This document shows positions 29,342 to 37,628 of a stretch of DNA of 64,000 bases, in pieces (position 1 is the stretch's first letter; each line of letters starts with the position of its first letter). Position numbers and translations under genes: made by a program. This DNA comes from a virus. The notes under the pieces were generated by a model. It did no database searches, was not told where the DNA came from, and saw nothing but the letters and a program-made list of their open reading frames with translations. The stretch is from IMG/VR virus record IMGVR_UViG_3300022200_000020, positions 1 through 64,000 of that record; one strand, written 5' to 3'.

Positions 29342-31880
29342 TAAAGAAGACCGTTTTAAATTATATGTTAATGGTACGTTAACAAAAAATGAGTTAAATA
29401 TACAATTACACGAGTCGGCTAAAATTCTAGGTGTCCCTATTGAAAACATCCAAATTTTTTCTACTGGCAATGAAATGGAAATTATAAGTGAAGTTATAGA
29501 AGATAAACTTTCTAGTGTAACGGGCTTACATAATTTATATGAAGAGTGGTTAAATAAATGTACTGATGTAGAAAAAGAAGAATTTTATAAAATTGACCAA
29601 AAAGTAAATATTAAATTTGAAGAAAAAACAAATAAGTCAAATTATAAAATTTTATATGTAAGGGGTAAAAATATAAGATCATTTGGTGAGTTTCAATTTA
29701 ATTTCTTTGAATACAGTGATTTATTATTAATTAATTCTACTCCGCAAAACTATGGAGGTAAAACTAATTTTTTCAAGTTATTTGATATACTTTTATGGGG
29801 TAAATGTCGAAAAACAGATGAATGGGCAAAATTAGATGAAACAGTTAATATTTTTGCTAATAAAAATGACACATATTTTATTGAAGGTATTGTTGAGGTA
29901 TGTGACAAAAGTTATTTTTTAAGAAGAGACTATTTTGTTAATAAGGCGGGAACAGTATCTCATAAATTTAAATTGTATCTCATAACGGATGAAAAAACAG
30001 CTAATTCTTTTATTGAAATAGAAAATGATAATGTTTATTTTCATAACAAAGATAATCATAATCGCTCTATGGATGGACATTGGGCAATTAATCTCACTGA
30101 GGAAACTGCCCATGAATCACTTAAAGTTTATCAGAGGGAAATAGGAGATATAGAGGAAAATTTAAAAATTTCACATTTTAATGCTGAAAACATCTATGAA
30201 TTATTAATGACAAAACCATCTGAAAGAACTAGAAATTTCTTTAACTTGTTTGGTGGTGATTTTTTCACTAAGAAAAAGGAAGAAGCAAAAGTTTTACATA
30301 AGTCATTTCTCACTAATTCTAAAATTAAAACATATGATCCATCAGTTATTTTACAATCTATTGATGATTTAGGTATAGAAATGGTAGAGTTAAATAGTAA
30401 TTTAGATTTAATATTAATTGAAAAAGAGCGAGTTGAACAAACAATTAATCAACTTAATATTAATACCGAAACTTTAAAAGAAAGTTTAAAAAAAATACCT
30501 CAAAGCCCGACTGATATTTTTTATTTAAAGTCTGAACTTGAAAGCTTAGAAAAAATAAAAGTAAATTATGCAGGAAAAATTAAAGAATGTACATATGATT
30601 TAAGTTTTGAAGAAAAAATTAGCACTATAAAAACTCAGCTTTCAGAGTTAAACCATAAATATAATGAGGAACTTATTGAATTGAGGGTAAAAATCATAGA
30701 AGTGGAAGGAACAGGTTTATCCAACTATAAAGCCTATGTCGATTTACACGATACATATAAAACAAAATCTTCATTAATAGAAAATTTTATTAAAGAGAAG
30801 GAGGTTATTTTAAAAGAATTAGATAATATAGGAACAAATTTAATTTGTGGGAAATGTGGTCAACCTGTAAAAAATAGGAACGAAGAAAAAAATACATTAA
30901 ATAAAAGATTGCAGGAAATAATAGAGGAACTAGAATCATGTGATACAAACCCCCTATTAAATAAACTTAAAATTCTTGAGAGTAATTTCAACGCAAGAAA
31001 AAATAATGCATTAATTCAATATAAAAAAAATGAGAGTGAAAACAAATCATTACATGATATAAATAAAAAAGAATTAGAGCAAGAAATTATTTCACTAGAA
31101 TCGCAAAAAGAAATCTTTCAATTTAATGAAACAATAATTGCACAAATTGAAACTGTTGATTTAAAAATTTCTAATGTAACCGAGAAAATTGTTTTATTTA
31201 ATACTCATATAGCTGATATAAAACATAATGAAAATGTTCAAGCACAAATTAGCTTATTAAAAGAAAAAGAATCTTTGGAAAAATCTAATTTAGTTCTTAT
31301 AACAAGAAATTATGATGTATTAAAAAGTACTCAACAAATTAAAAGAGATCAAATTGCTCACCAAAAAGCAATATTAGAACAAATAAAAGGTGATATTATA
31401 ATTGATAAGGCATTTAAATTATATGTCGAGGCACATGATAAAGATGGAATCATAAATAATTTAATGCTTAACTATATAGGTGTTATTAATGAAGAGTTAG
31501 ATGTGATCATGGGTGATTTACCATTTAAATGTTATGTGGTACTTGAGAAGGGCATAATAGATTATATTATAGAAAATAATGAAACTAAATATAATTTAAA
31601 AAATGGGTCTGGTATGGAAAAATGTGCATCTATGTTAGCATTAAATTTAGTTCAAATTAATTTTTCTAAAATAAATATACCTAATTACATAAGAATTGAC
31701 GAAATTTTTGGGCCAATTGGAGGAGAAAATATCGAAATTATCTTAAAAATCTTAGAGAGATATAAATCAGTTTTTGAAAAATGTTTTATAATTTCACATC
31801 GTGAAGATATAAAAGATGCTTTTTTAAATGCCGAAGTTTTAACTATTAAAAAAGAAGGAAAAATAAGTAAATTATGTTAG
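29328..31880 (+). CDS. recombination ATPase, gp46 / SbcC / Rad50-like, with extra N-terminal domain
   Basis: 850 residues. The SMC-like ATPase starts near residue 105 (ILYVRGKNIRSFGEFQF), with Walker A NYGGKTN (about 140-147), long coiled-coil arms, a zinc-hook CGKCGQ (about 506), a degenerate signature NGSGMEKCAS, Walker B RIDEIFG (about 788) and an ISHRED switch (about 822). Residues 1-104 are not part of known Rad50 ATPases and look like the C-terminal Rad50-binding segment of gp47/Mre11. The complex would act on DNA ends in replication and recombination. The gene overlaps both neighbours. Confidence 0.8.
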   Translation: MKKFNKEDRFKLYVNGTLTKNELNIQLHESAKILGVPIENIQIFSTGNEMEIISEVIEDKLSSVTGLHNLYEEWLNKCTDVEKEEFYKIDQKVNIKFEEKTNKSNYKILYVRGKNIRSFGEFQFNFFEYSDLLLINSTPQNYGGKTNFFKLFDILLWGKCRKTDEWAKLDETVNIFANKNDTYFIEGIVEVCDKSYFLRRDYFVNKAGTVSHKFKLYLITDEKTANSFIEIENDNVYFHNKDNHNRSMDGHWAINLTEETAHESLKVYQREIGDIEENLKISHFNAENIYELLMTKPSERTRNFFNLFGGDFFTKKKEEAKVLHKSFLTNSKIKTYDPSVILQSIDDLGIEMVELNSNLDLILIEKERVEQTINQLNINTETLKESLKKIPQSPTDIFYLKSELESLEKIKVNYAGKIKECTYDLSFEEKISTIKTQLSELNHKYNEELIELRVKIIEVEGTGLSNYKAYVDLHDTYKTKSSLIENFIKEKEVILKELDNIGTNLICGKCGQPVKNRNEEKNTLNKRLQEIIEELESCDTNPLLNKLKILESNFNARKNNALIQYKKNESENKSLHDINKKELEQEIISLESQKEIFQFNETIIAQIETVDLKISNVTEKIVLFNTHIADIKHNENVQAQISLLKEKESLEKSNLVLITRNYDVLKSTQQIKRDQIAHQKAILEQIKGDIIIDKAFKLYVEAHDKDGIINNLMLNYIGVINEELDVIMGDLPFKCYVVLEKGIIDYIIENNETKYNLKNGSGMEKCASMLALNLVQINFSKINIPNYIRIDEIFGPIGGENIEIILKILERYKSVFEKCFIISHREDIKDAFLNAEVLTIKKEGKISKLC

Positions 31881-32944
31881 AGGAAAACAGATTTTTATAT
31901 GACCACGTAGGGCAGTATTACAAACCTATGAAATTATCAGAGCAAATGGATCACTTAATCATGTATTTAAATACTAAAAATTTAAAATATAGAAATGATC
32001 TGGTTTTTGCAAATTATAAATTAATAAAAAAATGTGTAATTAATATTTCACGTAACTGGAATTTAAAAGATGATCAACAACATGACATGTTTTTTTATGC
32101 TGTTGAGAGCGCATTAAAATCGTTAGACAGGTACACTATTGGAAGAGGCACTACAACTGTTCCTAGTTGGATAAATACTTGCGTAATGAATGATCTTTAT
32201 GCCTTATTAAAAAGAAGTTATACCGAAAGAGGTAATTTAAATATAATTGATGTAAGCCCTTCCTATAAGGATAACATAATTAATGATAGGAAAATTTATA
32301 ATCAAGTCATAAAAACAAATGAAGTCCCCATAAAAAATATAAAATACAATGTGGGAGGAGAAGAGCTTGTTTATAGGGGTACTAATGACATATCTTTTTT
32401 TTCTATTGATGAGTTAGAACATTTTGATTTATGTGATAATACGGACGTAGAAACAGAATTGAATAATGAATTATTAGAAATTATAAAAGACATTCTTTCT
32501 AAGCGCGAATTTTTAATTTTTAAAAATATAGCTTTAGGTATACGTACAAAAAAAGATATTATATATGAAATTCCACCTTTGAACAGTCAAGAACTTGAAA
32601 AACTTGAAAACCGAGGAAAAAACGAGATTATTATAAATAATAAATTAATAGAAGTAATATGGAGTAAGTTTTACAAGGGAGAAAAAGAATCTGTTAAAAA
32701 TGGTACATATGTATTTTCTTCCTCAGAACTCACAGAAGTTATTTATAATGGGAAAGATGTAAAACCAAGATTTATTAATTCTAAATATTTATATAATATA
32801 AAACTTGATAATGAAGGTTATTCAATAAGTGGAATGAGTGCAGGAATTATATATAATGAAGCATTGACAAAACTTCGAAATTTTTTAATTAAAAATAAAA
32901 TAAAAAATATAACAGATTATGCAGACAAATTTACAAAAGTATAG
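31874..32944 (+). CDS. second sigma-like factor
   Basis: 356 residues. About residues 42-115 (FANYKLIKKC, MFFYAVESALKSLDRY, then VPSWINTCVMNDLYALLKR) have the helical pattern of sigma region 2, in which the AL..FD segment binds RNA polymerase and the following aromatic helix opens the promoter. In T4-like cyanophages the late sigma gp55 lies beside gp46/47, so by position this could be the gp55 equivalent. The long C-terminal part (about 200-356) is unassigned but may hold a further DNA-binding domain. It overlaps gp46 by 7 bases and the next gene by 26. Confidence 0.55.
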   Translation: MLEENRFLYDHVGQYYKPMKLSEQMDHLIMYLNTKNLKYRNDLVFANYKLIKKCVINISRNWNLKDDQQHDMFFYAVESALKSLDRYTIGRGTTTVPSWINTCVMNDLYALLKRSYTERGNLNIIDVSPSYKDNIINDRKIYNQVIKTNEVPIKNIKYNVGGEELVYRGTNDISFFSIDELEHFDLCDNTDVETELNNELLEIIKDILSKREFLIFKNIALGIRTKKDIIYEIPPLNSQELEKLENRGKNEIIINNKLIEVIWSKFYKGEKESVKNGTYVFSSSELTEVIYNGKDVKPRFINSKYLYNIKLDNEGYSISGMSAGIIYNEALTKLRNFLIKNKIKNITDYADKFTKV

Positions 32945-33194
32945 TTCATATATTATGATTGGGCTTGCTTTACTATTACTTTTGGTATTATCTAATAAAT
33001 GTAGTTTAAAAACACAGCTCATGTTAGAAAAAAAATCTAGAGAAGCTGATAAAAAAGAATTCATGTTAAAATTATCTAATATTGATTCTCTTTTCTTAAA
33101 TGAAAAAAAAGAAATTCTTTTACTAGAAAAGGAATTTGATAATCCAAATACAACTCTAGAAGAATTAAAAAAAAGGTTAAATGAAAATAACTAG
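32919..33194 (+). CDS. small membrane protein with coiled coil (spanin-like layout)
   Basis: 91 residues. One N-terminal membrane segment (about 11-25, IMIGLALLLLLVL) is followed by a Lys/Glu-rich coiled coil to the end. This is the architecture of inner-membrane spanins (Rz-like), which help break the outer membrane at lysis, but many unrelated proteins share it. The amidase endolysin is 4.4 kb downstream. It overlaps its neighbours at both ends. Confidence 0.45.
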   Translation: MQTNLQKYSSYIMIGLALLLLLVLSNKCSLKTQLMLEKKSREADKKEFMLKLSNIDSLFLNEKKEILLLEKEFDNPNTTLEELKKRLNENN

Positions 33195-33987
33195 AGGCAC
33201 ATTAATTGCAGTAACAGTTGCTTGTTTAGTTCTATTTTATTTGGGATTAGGTATTACAAGTGTTTTTCACAGTATTTATTTTTGGCATATTTTTAATGAA
33301 CAGTTTTATGCTTATTTACTAGCCATAGGTGTTTTTTTAGGAATTGCATCGGTATTGCTACTAACGTTCTTGAAAATAGGTACTAATTTTACCAAAGCAA
33401 TGATCTTCTTTCCCACCTTATTTGCAGAAATATGTGGGAATGTTTTTTATCAATATATAAAAATTGATATTGCTTCTTTAGATTATCAGGCATATTTAGA
33501 ACTTATGACTCCATTACTTAACTTTTTTAAAATAATGGAAGATGCTGAATTTAGCTCTTATTTAAAAAGTATGACAGCAGTTATATTTGGATTATGGATA
33601 CCGATTGTTCACTTAGGAGTATTTTGGGGTCTTATGAGCATAATTAAAGAAGTAGACGTTTTTAATGAAAGTGAACAATCTGATGTAGATGTTAATTCTA
33701 ATCAAGACGAGATTATTAAAAATGATGAACCTATTGTAGAAGATAAAACCATATCTTTAGATGAAGTGATTATTGAAAATCAAAAAGTTATTATCCCACT
33801 TGAAGAAAAAGAAGAGGAGATTCTAATATCTGATAATAAAGCTGATTTAACAAAAGAAGTTTTATTACCTATACTATCCGAAGATTTGTCTAATACTGAA
33901 ATTAGCGATGTGACATATGAAAACAAGATAATATTAAAAGATACAGATAGTTCTGTTAAAAAAGGAAAAAGAACTATTAGAGAATAA
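33181..33987 (+). CDS. multi-pass membrane protein with acidic cytoplasmic tail
   Basis: 268 residues. Three to four hydrophobic segments (about 7-30, 42-64, 74-95, 132-155) are followed by a highly acidic, repetitive tail (from about 160) with many Glu/Asp/Asn, ending in a basic patch (KKGKRTIRE). No family recognised; a holin-like or membrane-anchoring role is possible but unproven. It overlaps the spanin-like gene by 14 bases. No gene follows for about 130 bases. Confidence 0.5.
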   Translation: MKITRGTLIAVTVACLVLFYLGLGITSVFHSIYFWHIFNEQFYAYLLAIGVFLGIASVLLLTFLKIGTNFTKAMIFFPTLFAEICGNVFYQYIKIDIASLDYQAYLELMTPLLNFFKIMEDAEFSSYLKSMTAVIFGLWIPIVHLGVFWGLMSIIKEVDVFNESEQSDVDVNSNQDEIIKNDEPIVEDKTISLDEVIIENQKVIIPLEEKEEEILISDNKADLTKEVLLPILSEDLSNTEISDVTYENKIILKDTDSSVKKGKRTIRE

Positions 33988-34000
33988 AATATTAATTTTA

Positions 34001-34009
34001 CTATTTATA
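34001..34009 (+). promoter_or_regulatory. candidate late promoter CTATTTATA
   Basis: The motif lies 13 bases after the stop of the membrane protein gene, at the start of a 128-base gap that holds a long inverted repeat. The next sizeable gene begins at 34116, so its first product may be a small RNA or peptide. Confidence 0.45.
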
Positions 34010-34013
34010 GATA

Positions 34014-34098
34014 ATGCAAGAACAATTTCTGTTTTTTATACTTATCATTTGTGCAGACGGGAAAATTGGCTATAGGTAAAAAAATGGGTTGTTCTTGC
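34014..34098 (+). ncRNA. possible structured small RNA or leader
   Basis: A 10-base arm GCAAGAACAA (34016-34025) is repeated in inverted form as TTGTTCTTGC (34089-34098), enclosing 63 bases, just after a CTATTTATA motif. Inside is a 21-residue frame (34014-34079, MQEQFLFFILIICADGKIGY...). It could be a leader RNA for the 34116 gene, a stand-alone small RNA, or a short hydrophobic peptide gene. Confidence 0.35.
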
Positions 34099-34115
34099 TT
34101 TTAACATAAAAATAT

Positions 34116-34460
34116 ATGACGTTTTTCATATCTGAAGAGGTATTAACATTACCTAATGATAATGATTTTTTAAATGATGCTAAAACAAATATTATTGAGT
34201 TAGCAGGTTCTTTGTCAGTAAGCTTTGACGATATTACTTACGATTATGAAAATAATATGTTTCAATGGTCAGGTTCGTTTGGTGATAAAATTAAGTGGTT
34301 ATTTACTATGGGAAAAGGCAACAGTGGGTTTTATTTAGAAAATGCTTCCATGTTAAGATTAGAACCTACTGTATTACAAGCTTTATTAAAACTACAAGGA
34401 TATTTTAATGTTGGATTCACTAAAGCTGTAAATGAAAAACTAGCAAAAAAAGATTTTTAA
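34116..34460 (+). CDS. hypothetical protein, 114 residues
   Basis: No family recognised. Mixed alpha/beta, acidic, with a FQWSGSFGDKIKWLFTMGKG centre; no membrane segment. It lies 10 bases upstream of the 252-residue gene and may share its transcript. Confidence 0.45.
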   Translation: MTFFISEEVLTLPNDNDFLNDAKTNIIELAGSLSVSFDDITYDYENNMFQWSGSFGDKIKWLFTMGKGNSGFYLENASMLRLEPTVLQALLKLQGYFNVGFTKAVNEKLAKKDF

Positions 34461-34470
34461 TAAAAAACAT

Positions 34471-35229
34471 ATGAATAATAATAACACAAGCCCAGAAATA
34501 TTGGAAATTAAGGCAGAGATGTCTGAAAATGATTCAGGTGCTTATGAAACTCCATTGGTACTAGAAGATGACTATATAGAATTGACCACAGAGCAATTTG
34601 AAAAAATGGTGATCGAGAAATTAATGGAATCACAAGTCTATTCAGTTGCTGCTGATTTAACAAATAAATACATAAAGTCTAGTAAAACTAAGGCTAAAAA
34701 ACCAGCTAAAAGTGGTTATTTCTTTCCTAAGTCAGATAGCAGTAATCCTCACAATACTGAGGATATGGAAGTTGAAAGAGGGAATAATGGTCTTGATTCT
34801 ATGGAATCCGCAGTTGATGGTGATGCCATAGGAGAATCAAAAAAAGAACAGATATTGGCCACTGATAAAGAAACTGGTAATTCAGTGGAAGGGGTTGGAA
34901 AAGAATTGGTTAAAGACAATGATAACCGAGCAAAAGAAACTTCAAAAGATGATGTTACACAAGTTGGAGACAACCCAATTAAACTTTCTGAAAACATAAA
35001 AAAATATGTTTTAAAAGATAAGAGCTATTTAAATGAAGAATCTTTAGAGCGTATTTTAGAAAAATATCAATCTAAAATGAAGGGGAGTGTGTTTATCATC
35101 CAAGATGGGCATGATAATGTCTACAAGATAGACTGGTCGCAAAATAAAGCTGAAATACTTGAAAAACACGATATAAATCATTACGCCAAACAAATAGCGT
35201 TACAAGAAAGATTATTTAAATTATTTTAA
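34471..35229 (+). CDS. hypothetical acidic protein, 252 residues
   Basis: No family recognised. The N-terminus (about 1-65) and C-terminus (about 165-252) look folded, while about 70-160 is a disordered linker rich in Lys, Asp, Glu, Ser and Asn. The C-terminal part (SVFIIQDGHDNVYKIDWSQN) has a beta-hairpin pattern. The next gene begins 2 bases after its stop. Confidence 0.45.
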   Translation: MNNNNTSPEILEIKAEMSENDSGAYETPLVLEDDYIELTTEQFEKMVIEKLMESQVYSVAADLTNKYIKSSKTKAKKPAKSGYFFPKSDSSNPHNTEDMEVERGNNGLDSMESAVDGDAIGESKKEQILATDKETGNSVEGVGKELVKDNDNRAKETSKDDVTQVGDNPIKLSENIKKYVLKDKSYLNEESLERILEKYQSKMKGSVFIIQDGHDNVYKIDWSQNKAEILEKHDINHYAKQIALQERLFKLF

Positions 35230-35230
35230 C

Positions 35231-35500
35231 ATGGATGTATATAATGTCAGGTCATACAATGGAGGTTTAATTTTACAAATTTTTAATGAAAATGGTACTT
35301 TTTATTATTTTGATGCTACTCGTAAGGAAATCATAAGCAGTAATAGTCCTTCTATTAGAAATTTAGTTTTAGATGATCTAATAATAGATTGTGCATCTAT
35401 ATGTCTTACTTTTGAGATTGATTGTGTAGATGGAGCATTATTAACAAATGCTGCCTTTTGCTTGGTTACAAATGGGGGTGATCCAATAGTAGGAAATTAA
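35231..35500 (+). CDS. hypothetical protein, 89 residues
   Basis: No family recognised. Beta-rich (GGLILQIFNENGTFYYFD) with four Cys residues in the C-terminal half. It ends 3 bases into the minus-strand DUF1360-like gene, so the two converge. Confidence 0.45.
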   Translation: MDVYNVRSYNGGLILQIFNENGTFYYFDATRKEIISSNSPSIRNLVLDDLIIDCASICLTFEIDCVDGALLTNAAFCLVTNGGDPIVGN

Positions 35501-35862
35501 GATTTTTTTTCATCGTTGTTAATGGCAGAGAGTTCATTTAAAAGAACCGCTGCCATTTCATTTTTCCAATTATCTGATTTGTAATAAATCATTTGCTGTA
35601 AACTGTTTATGAATAAAGATACTGCTCCCGATAAGCTACCACTAGCTATATAGGATAATAATGTATATTGAAATTCAATATTATGAATAGGTGTTCCAGT
35701 GAAATGCAGAAAAATTCCTACCCAAAAACCAGTACATAGTGGACAAATAAATAATAACCCAAAAAAATTAGGTGATATTTTTTTAAAAAAATCTCTGAAT
35801 CCTTGAAAAATAGAGCTATTTGTTATTATGATAGTAATAGCATAACAAATTAATAATATCAT
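35497..35862 (-). CDS. DUF1360-like phage membrane protein
   Basis: 121 residues. Two or three hydrophobic helices and the motif ICPLCTGFWVGI (about 39-50) match the CxxCxGFWxG signature of the DUF1360 family, found in phages and bacteria with no known function. The tail is hydrophilic. It is the last of four overlapping minus-strand genes. Confidence 0.6.
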   Translation of the reverse strand: MILLICYAITIIITNSSIFQGFRDFFKKISPNFFGLLFICPLCTGFWVGIFLHFTGTPIHNIEFQYTLLSYIASGSLSGAVSLFINSLQQMIYYKSDNWKNEMAAVLLNELSAINNDEKKS

Positions 35863-36110
35863 TGTACTAAATTTATTGCACCTTGAAATCTTGTTTCTCC
35901 TATAATAATAGTAACTTCCTCTGAATTTTTATCAATAATGTGATAATTTTCTTTTAAAAGTTTCATTTCATTCATAAGAAAATTTATTTTTTCTTCTAGT
36001 GTATTTGGCTCATCAAAAGTTTTTTTGTTTTTATCCATGTACTCAAAAAGACTTTCATTTTTTGTTGAAACTCTTTCTAAAAGTTTACTGGTATCATGAT
36101 TTGGTTGCAT
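35859..36110 (-). CDS. hypothetical protein, 83 residues
   Basis: No family recognised. Mostly helical, with a likely coiled coil in the middle (LEEKINFLMNEMKLLKENYH) and a short beta-like tail (VTIIIGETRF). It overlaps the upstream gene by 17 bases and the downstream one by 4. Confidence 0.45.
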   Translation of the reverse strand: MQPNHDTSKLLERVSTKNESLFEYMDKNKKTFDEPNTLEEKINFLMNEMKLLKENYHIIDKNSEEVTIIIGETRFQGAINLVQ

Positions 36111-36384
36111 CTAAATGTATTTTAATTTGTTCTTTAACTATTTTCGTTATTAATATTTCTAACGCATTAACATTAAATATTTCGCTTTTATTATTATAAG
36201 TAGATGAGTCAGTCTTTTTTTTATTTAACCTATCCTCTATATTTTGAGTATGGGTCATTATTCTATTTAAAAAAACATTTCTTTCATCGGTTGTTAAAGG
36301 CTCTACTATTTCATCACCAACTGCTAAAACAGCATATTCAGGTGGTATAACGGGAGTAGCTTCTTTTTTAAAAGCTTTTTTCAT
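36094..36384 (-). CDS. hypothetical protein, 96 residues
   Basis: No family recognised. The N-terminus is basic, then comes a Pro-rich PVIPPEYAVLAVGDEIVEP segment and a helical C-terminal half. It overlaps its upstream neighbour by 4 bases (ATGA), as expected for a coupled operon. Confidence 0.45.
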   Translation of the reverse strand: MKKAFKKEATPVIPPEYAVLAVGDEIVEPLTTDERNVFLNRIMTHTQNIEDRLNKKKTDSSTYNNKSEIFNVNALEILITKIVKEQIKIHLDATKS

Positions 36385-36950
36385 AATATATATGGTTTAT
36401 AAAGAGTTTCATATTTTATGTCAAATTTTTTAATGATATTTTCATTATATAAACTTCTCATTCTTTTATTTAAAATACCTAAATAAATATTTTTTTTACT
36501 AAGTAATATATTCTGAGCAAAAAATGAAGCCTCTCTTTTATTTGTACAAACTATAAGATAATTTTTCTTATCCTCTGCTTCAAATATAATCTTATTAAGA
36601 AAAATATAAAAGACATAACCCTCTAATGAAGAAACTTCGTTATATCTTACATATGCTTTTTCTGGATATGAATAAAATAATCTCTCTTCATATATGTTTT
36701 TAATTTCTAAAACTTTATAGCCATTACTTGTTGTATATCCTAACCCTTTAGTATACGGGTTATTAGTTATTAACAGTAATTGATGTTTTATTGCTTTTCC
36801 ATTCTTATAGGTTTTATAAAATTCTATATTTTTATTTTCTTTTAAAATTTTATCATATTTGTTTTTTATAATTACATATTTTTTATTTAATGCAATTGTA
36901 GTTTTTTCTACGCTATTCTCTATTTTAATAATTTTATAAAAATATTTCAT
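36381..36950 (-). CDS. hypothetical protein, 189 residues
   Basis: No family recognised. Very Lys/Asn/Tyr-rich; the middle (VFYIFLNKIIFEAEDKKNYLIVCTNKREASFF) suggests an alpha/beta fold. First gene of the four-gene minus-strand group; it is divergent from the gene at 37014 across a 63-base gap that holds a host-type promoter facing the other way. Confidence 0.45.
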   Translation of the reverse strand: MKYFYKIIKIENSVEKTTIALNKKYVIIKNKYDKILKENKNIEFYKTYKNGKAIKHQLLLITNNPYTKGLGYTTSNGYKVLEIKNIYEERLFYSYPEKAYVRYNEVSSLEGYVFYIFLNKIIFEAEDKKNYLIVCTNKREASFFAQNILLSKKNIYLGILNKRMRSLYNENIIKKFDIKYETLYKPYIL

Positions 36951-36957
36951 AAATAAA

Positions 36958-36989
36958 TTTGGTTATCTGGATAAAATATATTATCTTTG
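36958..36989 (+). promoter_or_regulatory. Bacteroidota-type promoter
   Basis: TTTG (36958-36961), 20 bases, TATCTTTG (36982-36989). A near-perfect match to the -33/-7 pattern, 24 bases before the ATG at 37014. Confidence 0.7.
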
Positions 36990-37013
36990 CACTAAATAAT
37001 AAATAAATATTTT

Positions 37014-37493
37014 ATGATAGAATTATTAGAAGATGGCAATGATGTCAAAAAATTAGTTGATGATTTTTTTGACCGCACAGGAAATGACAACTATATGTCA
37101 TATCACGTTTTTTCATTTGAAATGAGGTTCAATAAACAACGAGATATTGGAAAAGTGGTTGTCTTAAAAGAAGATGAAAAAGAAATTCTTATTGCTGAAG
37201 GTATTAAAGAACCTGTCGATGTAAGAATCTTTTTTGATAGCAATGCTATAGATGAATTACGATCCATGTCTATAAATGAAGGTGATCCTAACCTACCTAA
37301 ATTGGCTGTTGACCGTATATTGGAGGGGATTTGGTATGATCAAGAAAAAGATAAGGTCATGTACGATAAACCAACAGTACAAGAATATACTGGCATATTA
37401 ACATCATATGATCCTGTTGTAGTAACAGAAGTCTATAGAGCTGCTATTGATCAAATAGAGCAAAAGAGAAAAGAACAAAAAAATGGGGGTTAA
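37014..37493 (+). CDS. hypothetical protein, 159 residues
   Basis: No family recognised. A soluble, strongly charged protein with alternating strands (GKVVVLKEDEKEILIAEG) and a charged helical tail (IDQIEQKRKEQK). Its own strong host-type promoter suggests early or middle expression. Confidence 0.5.
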   Translation: MIELLEDGNDVKKLVDDFFDRTGNDNYMSYHVFSFEMRFNKQRDIGKVVVLKEDEKEILIAEGIKEPVDVRIFFDSNAIDELRSMSINEGDPNLPKLAVDRILEGIWYDQEKDKVMYDKPTVQEYTGILTSYDPVVVTEVYRAAIDQIEQKRKEQKNGG

Positions 37494-37627
37494 CGAGTAA
37501 TACCCATAACTTTTTTTATCGCAGCAATTTTTTCTTCTGTTGTTAAAGGCTGCTGTCTAACAATATTATTAAAAGTTGCTGCGGTATTAGTTGCAGTATT
37601 TCTTGAACCTCTTGTACAATTACACAT
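37490..37627 (-). CDS. small Cys-containing protein, 45 residues
   Basis: The start is taken at the ATG giving MCNCTRGSRNTATNTAATF, because an upstream start would run through the divergent amidase start. Two Cys residues lie at positions 2 and 4, followed by a Thr/Asn linker and a short helix (LTTEEKIAAIKKVMGI). Divergent from the amidase by one base; converges on the 159-residue gene. Function unknown. Confidence 0.4.
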   Translation of the reverse strand: MCNCTRGSRNTATNTAATFNNIVRQQPLTTEEKIAAIKKVMGITR

Positions 37628-37628
37628 T

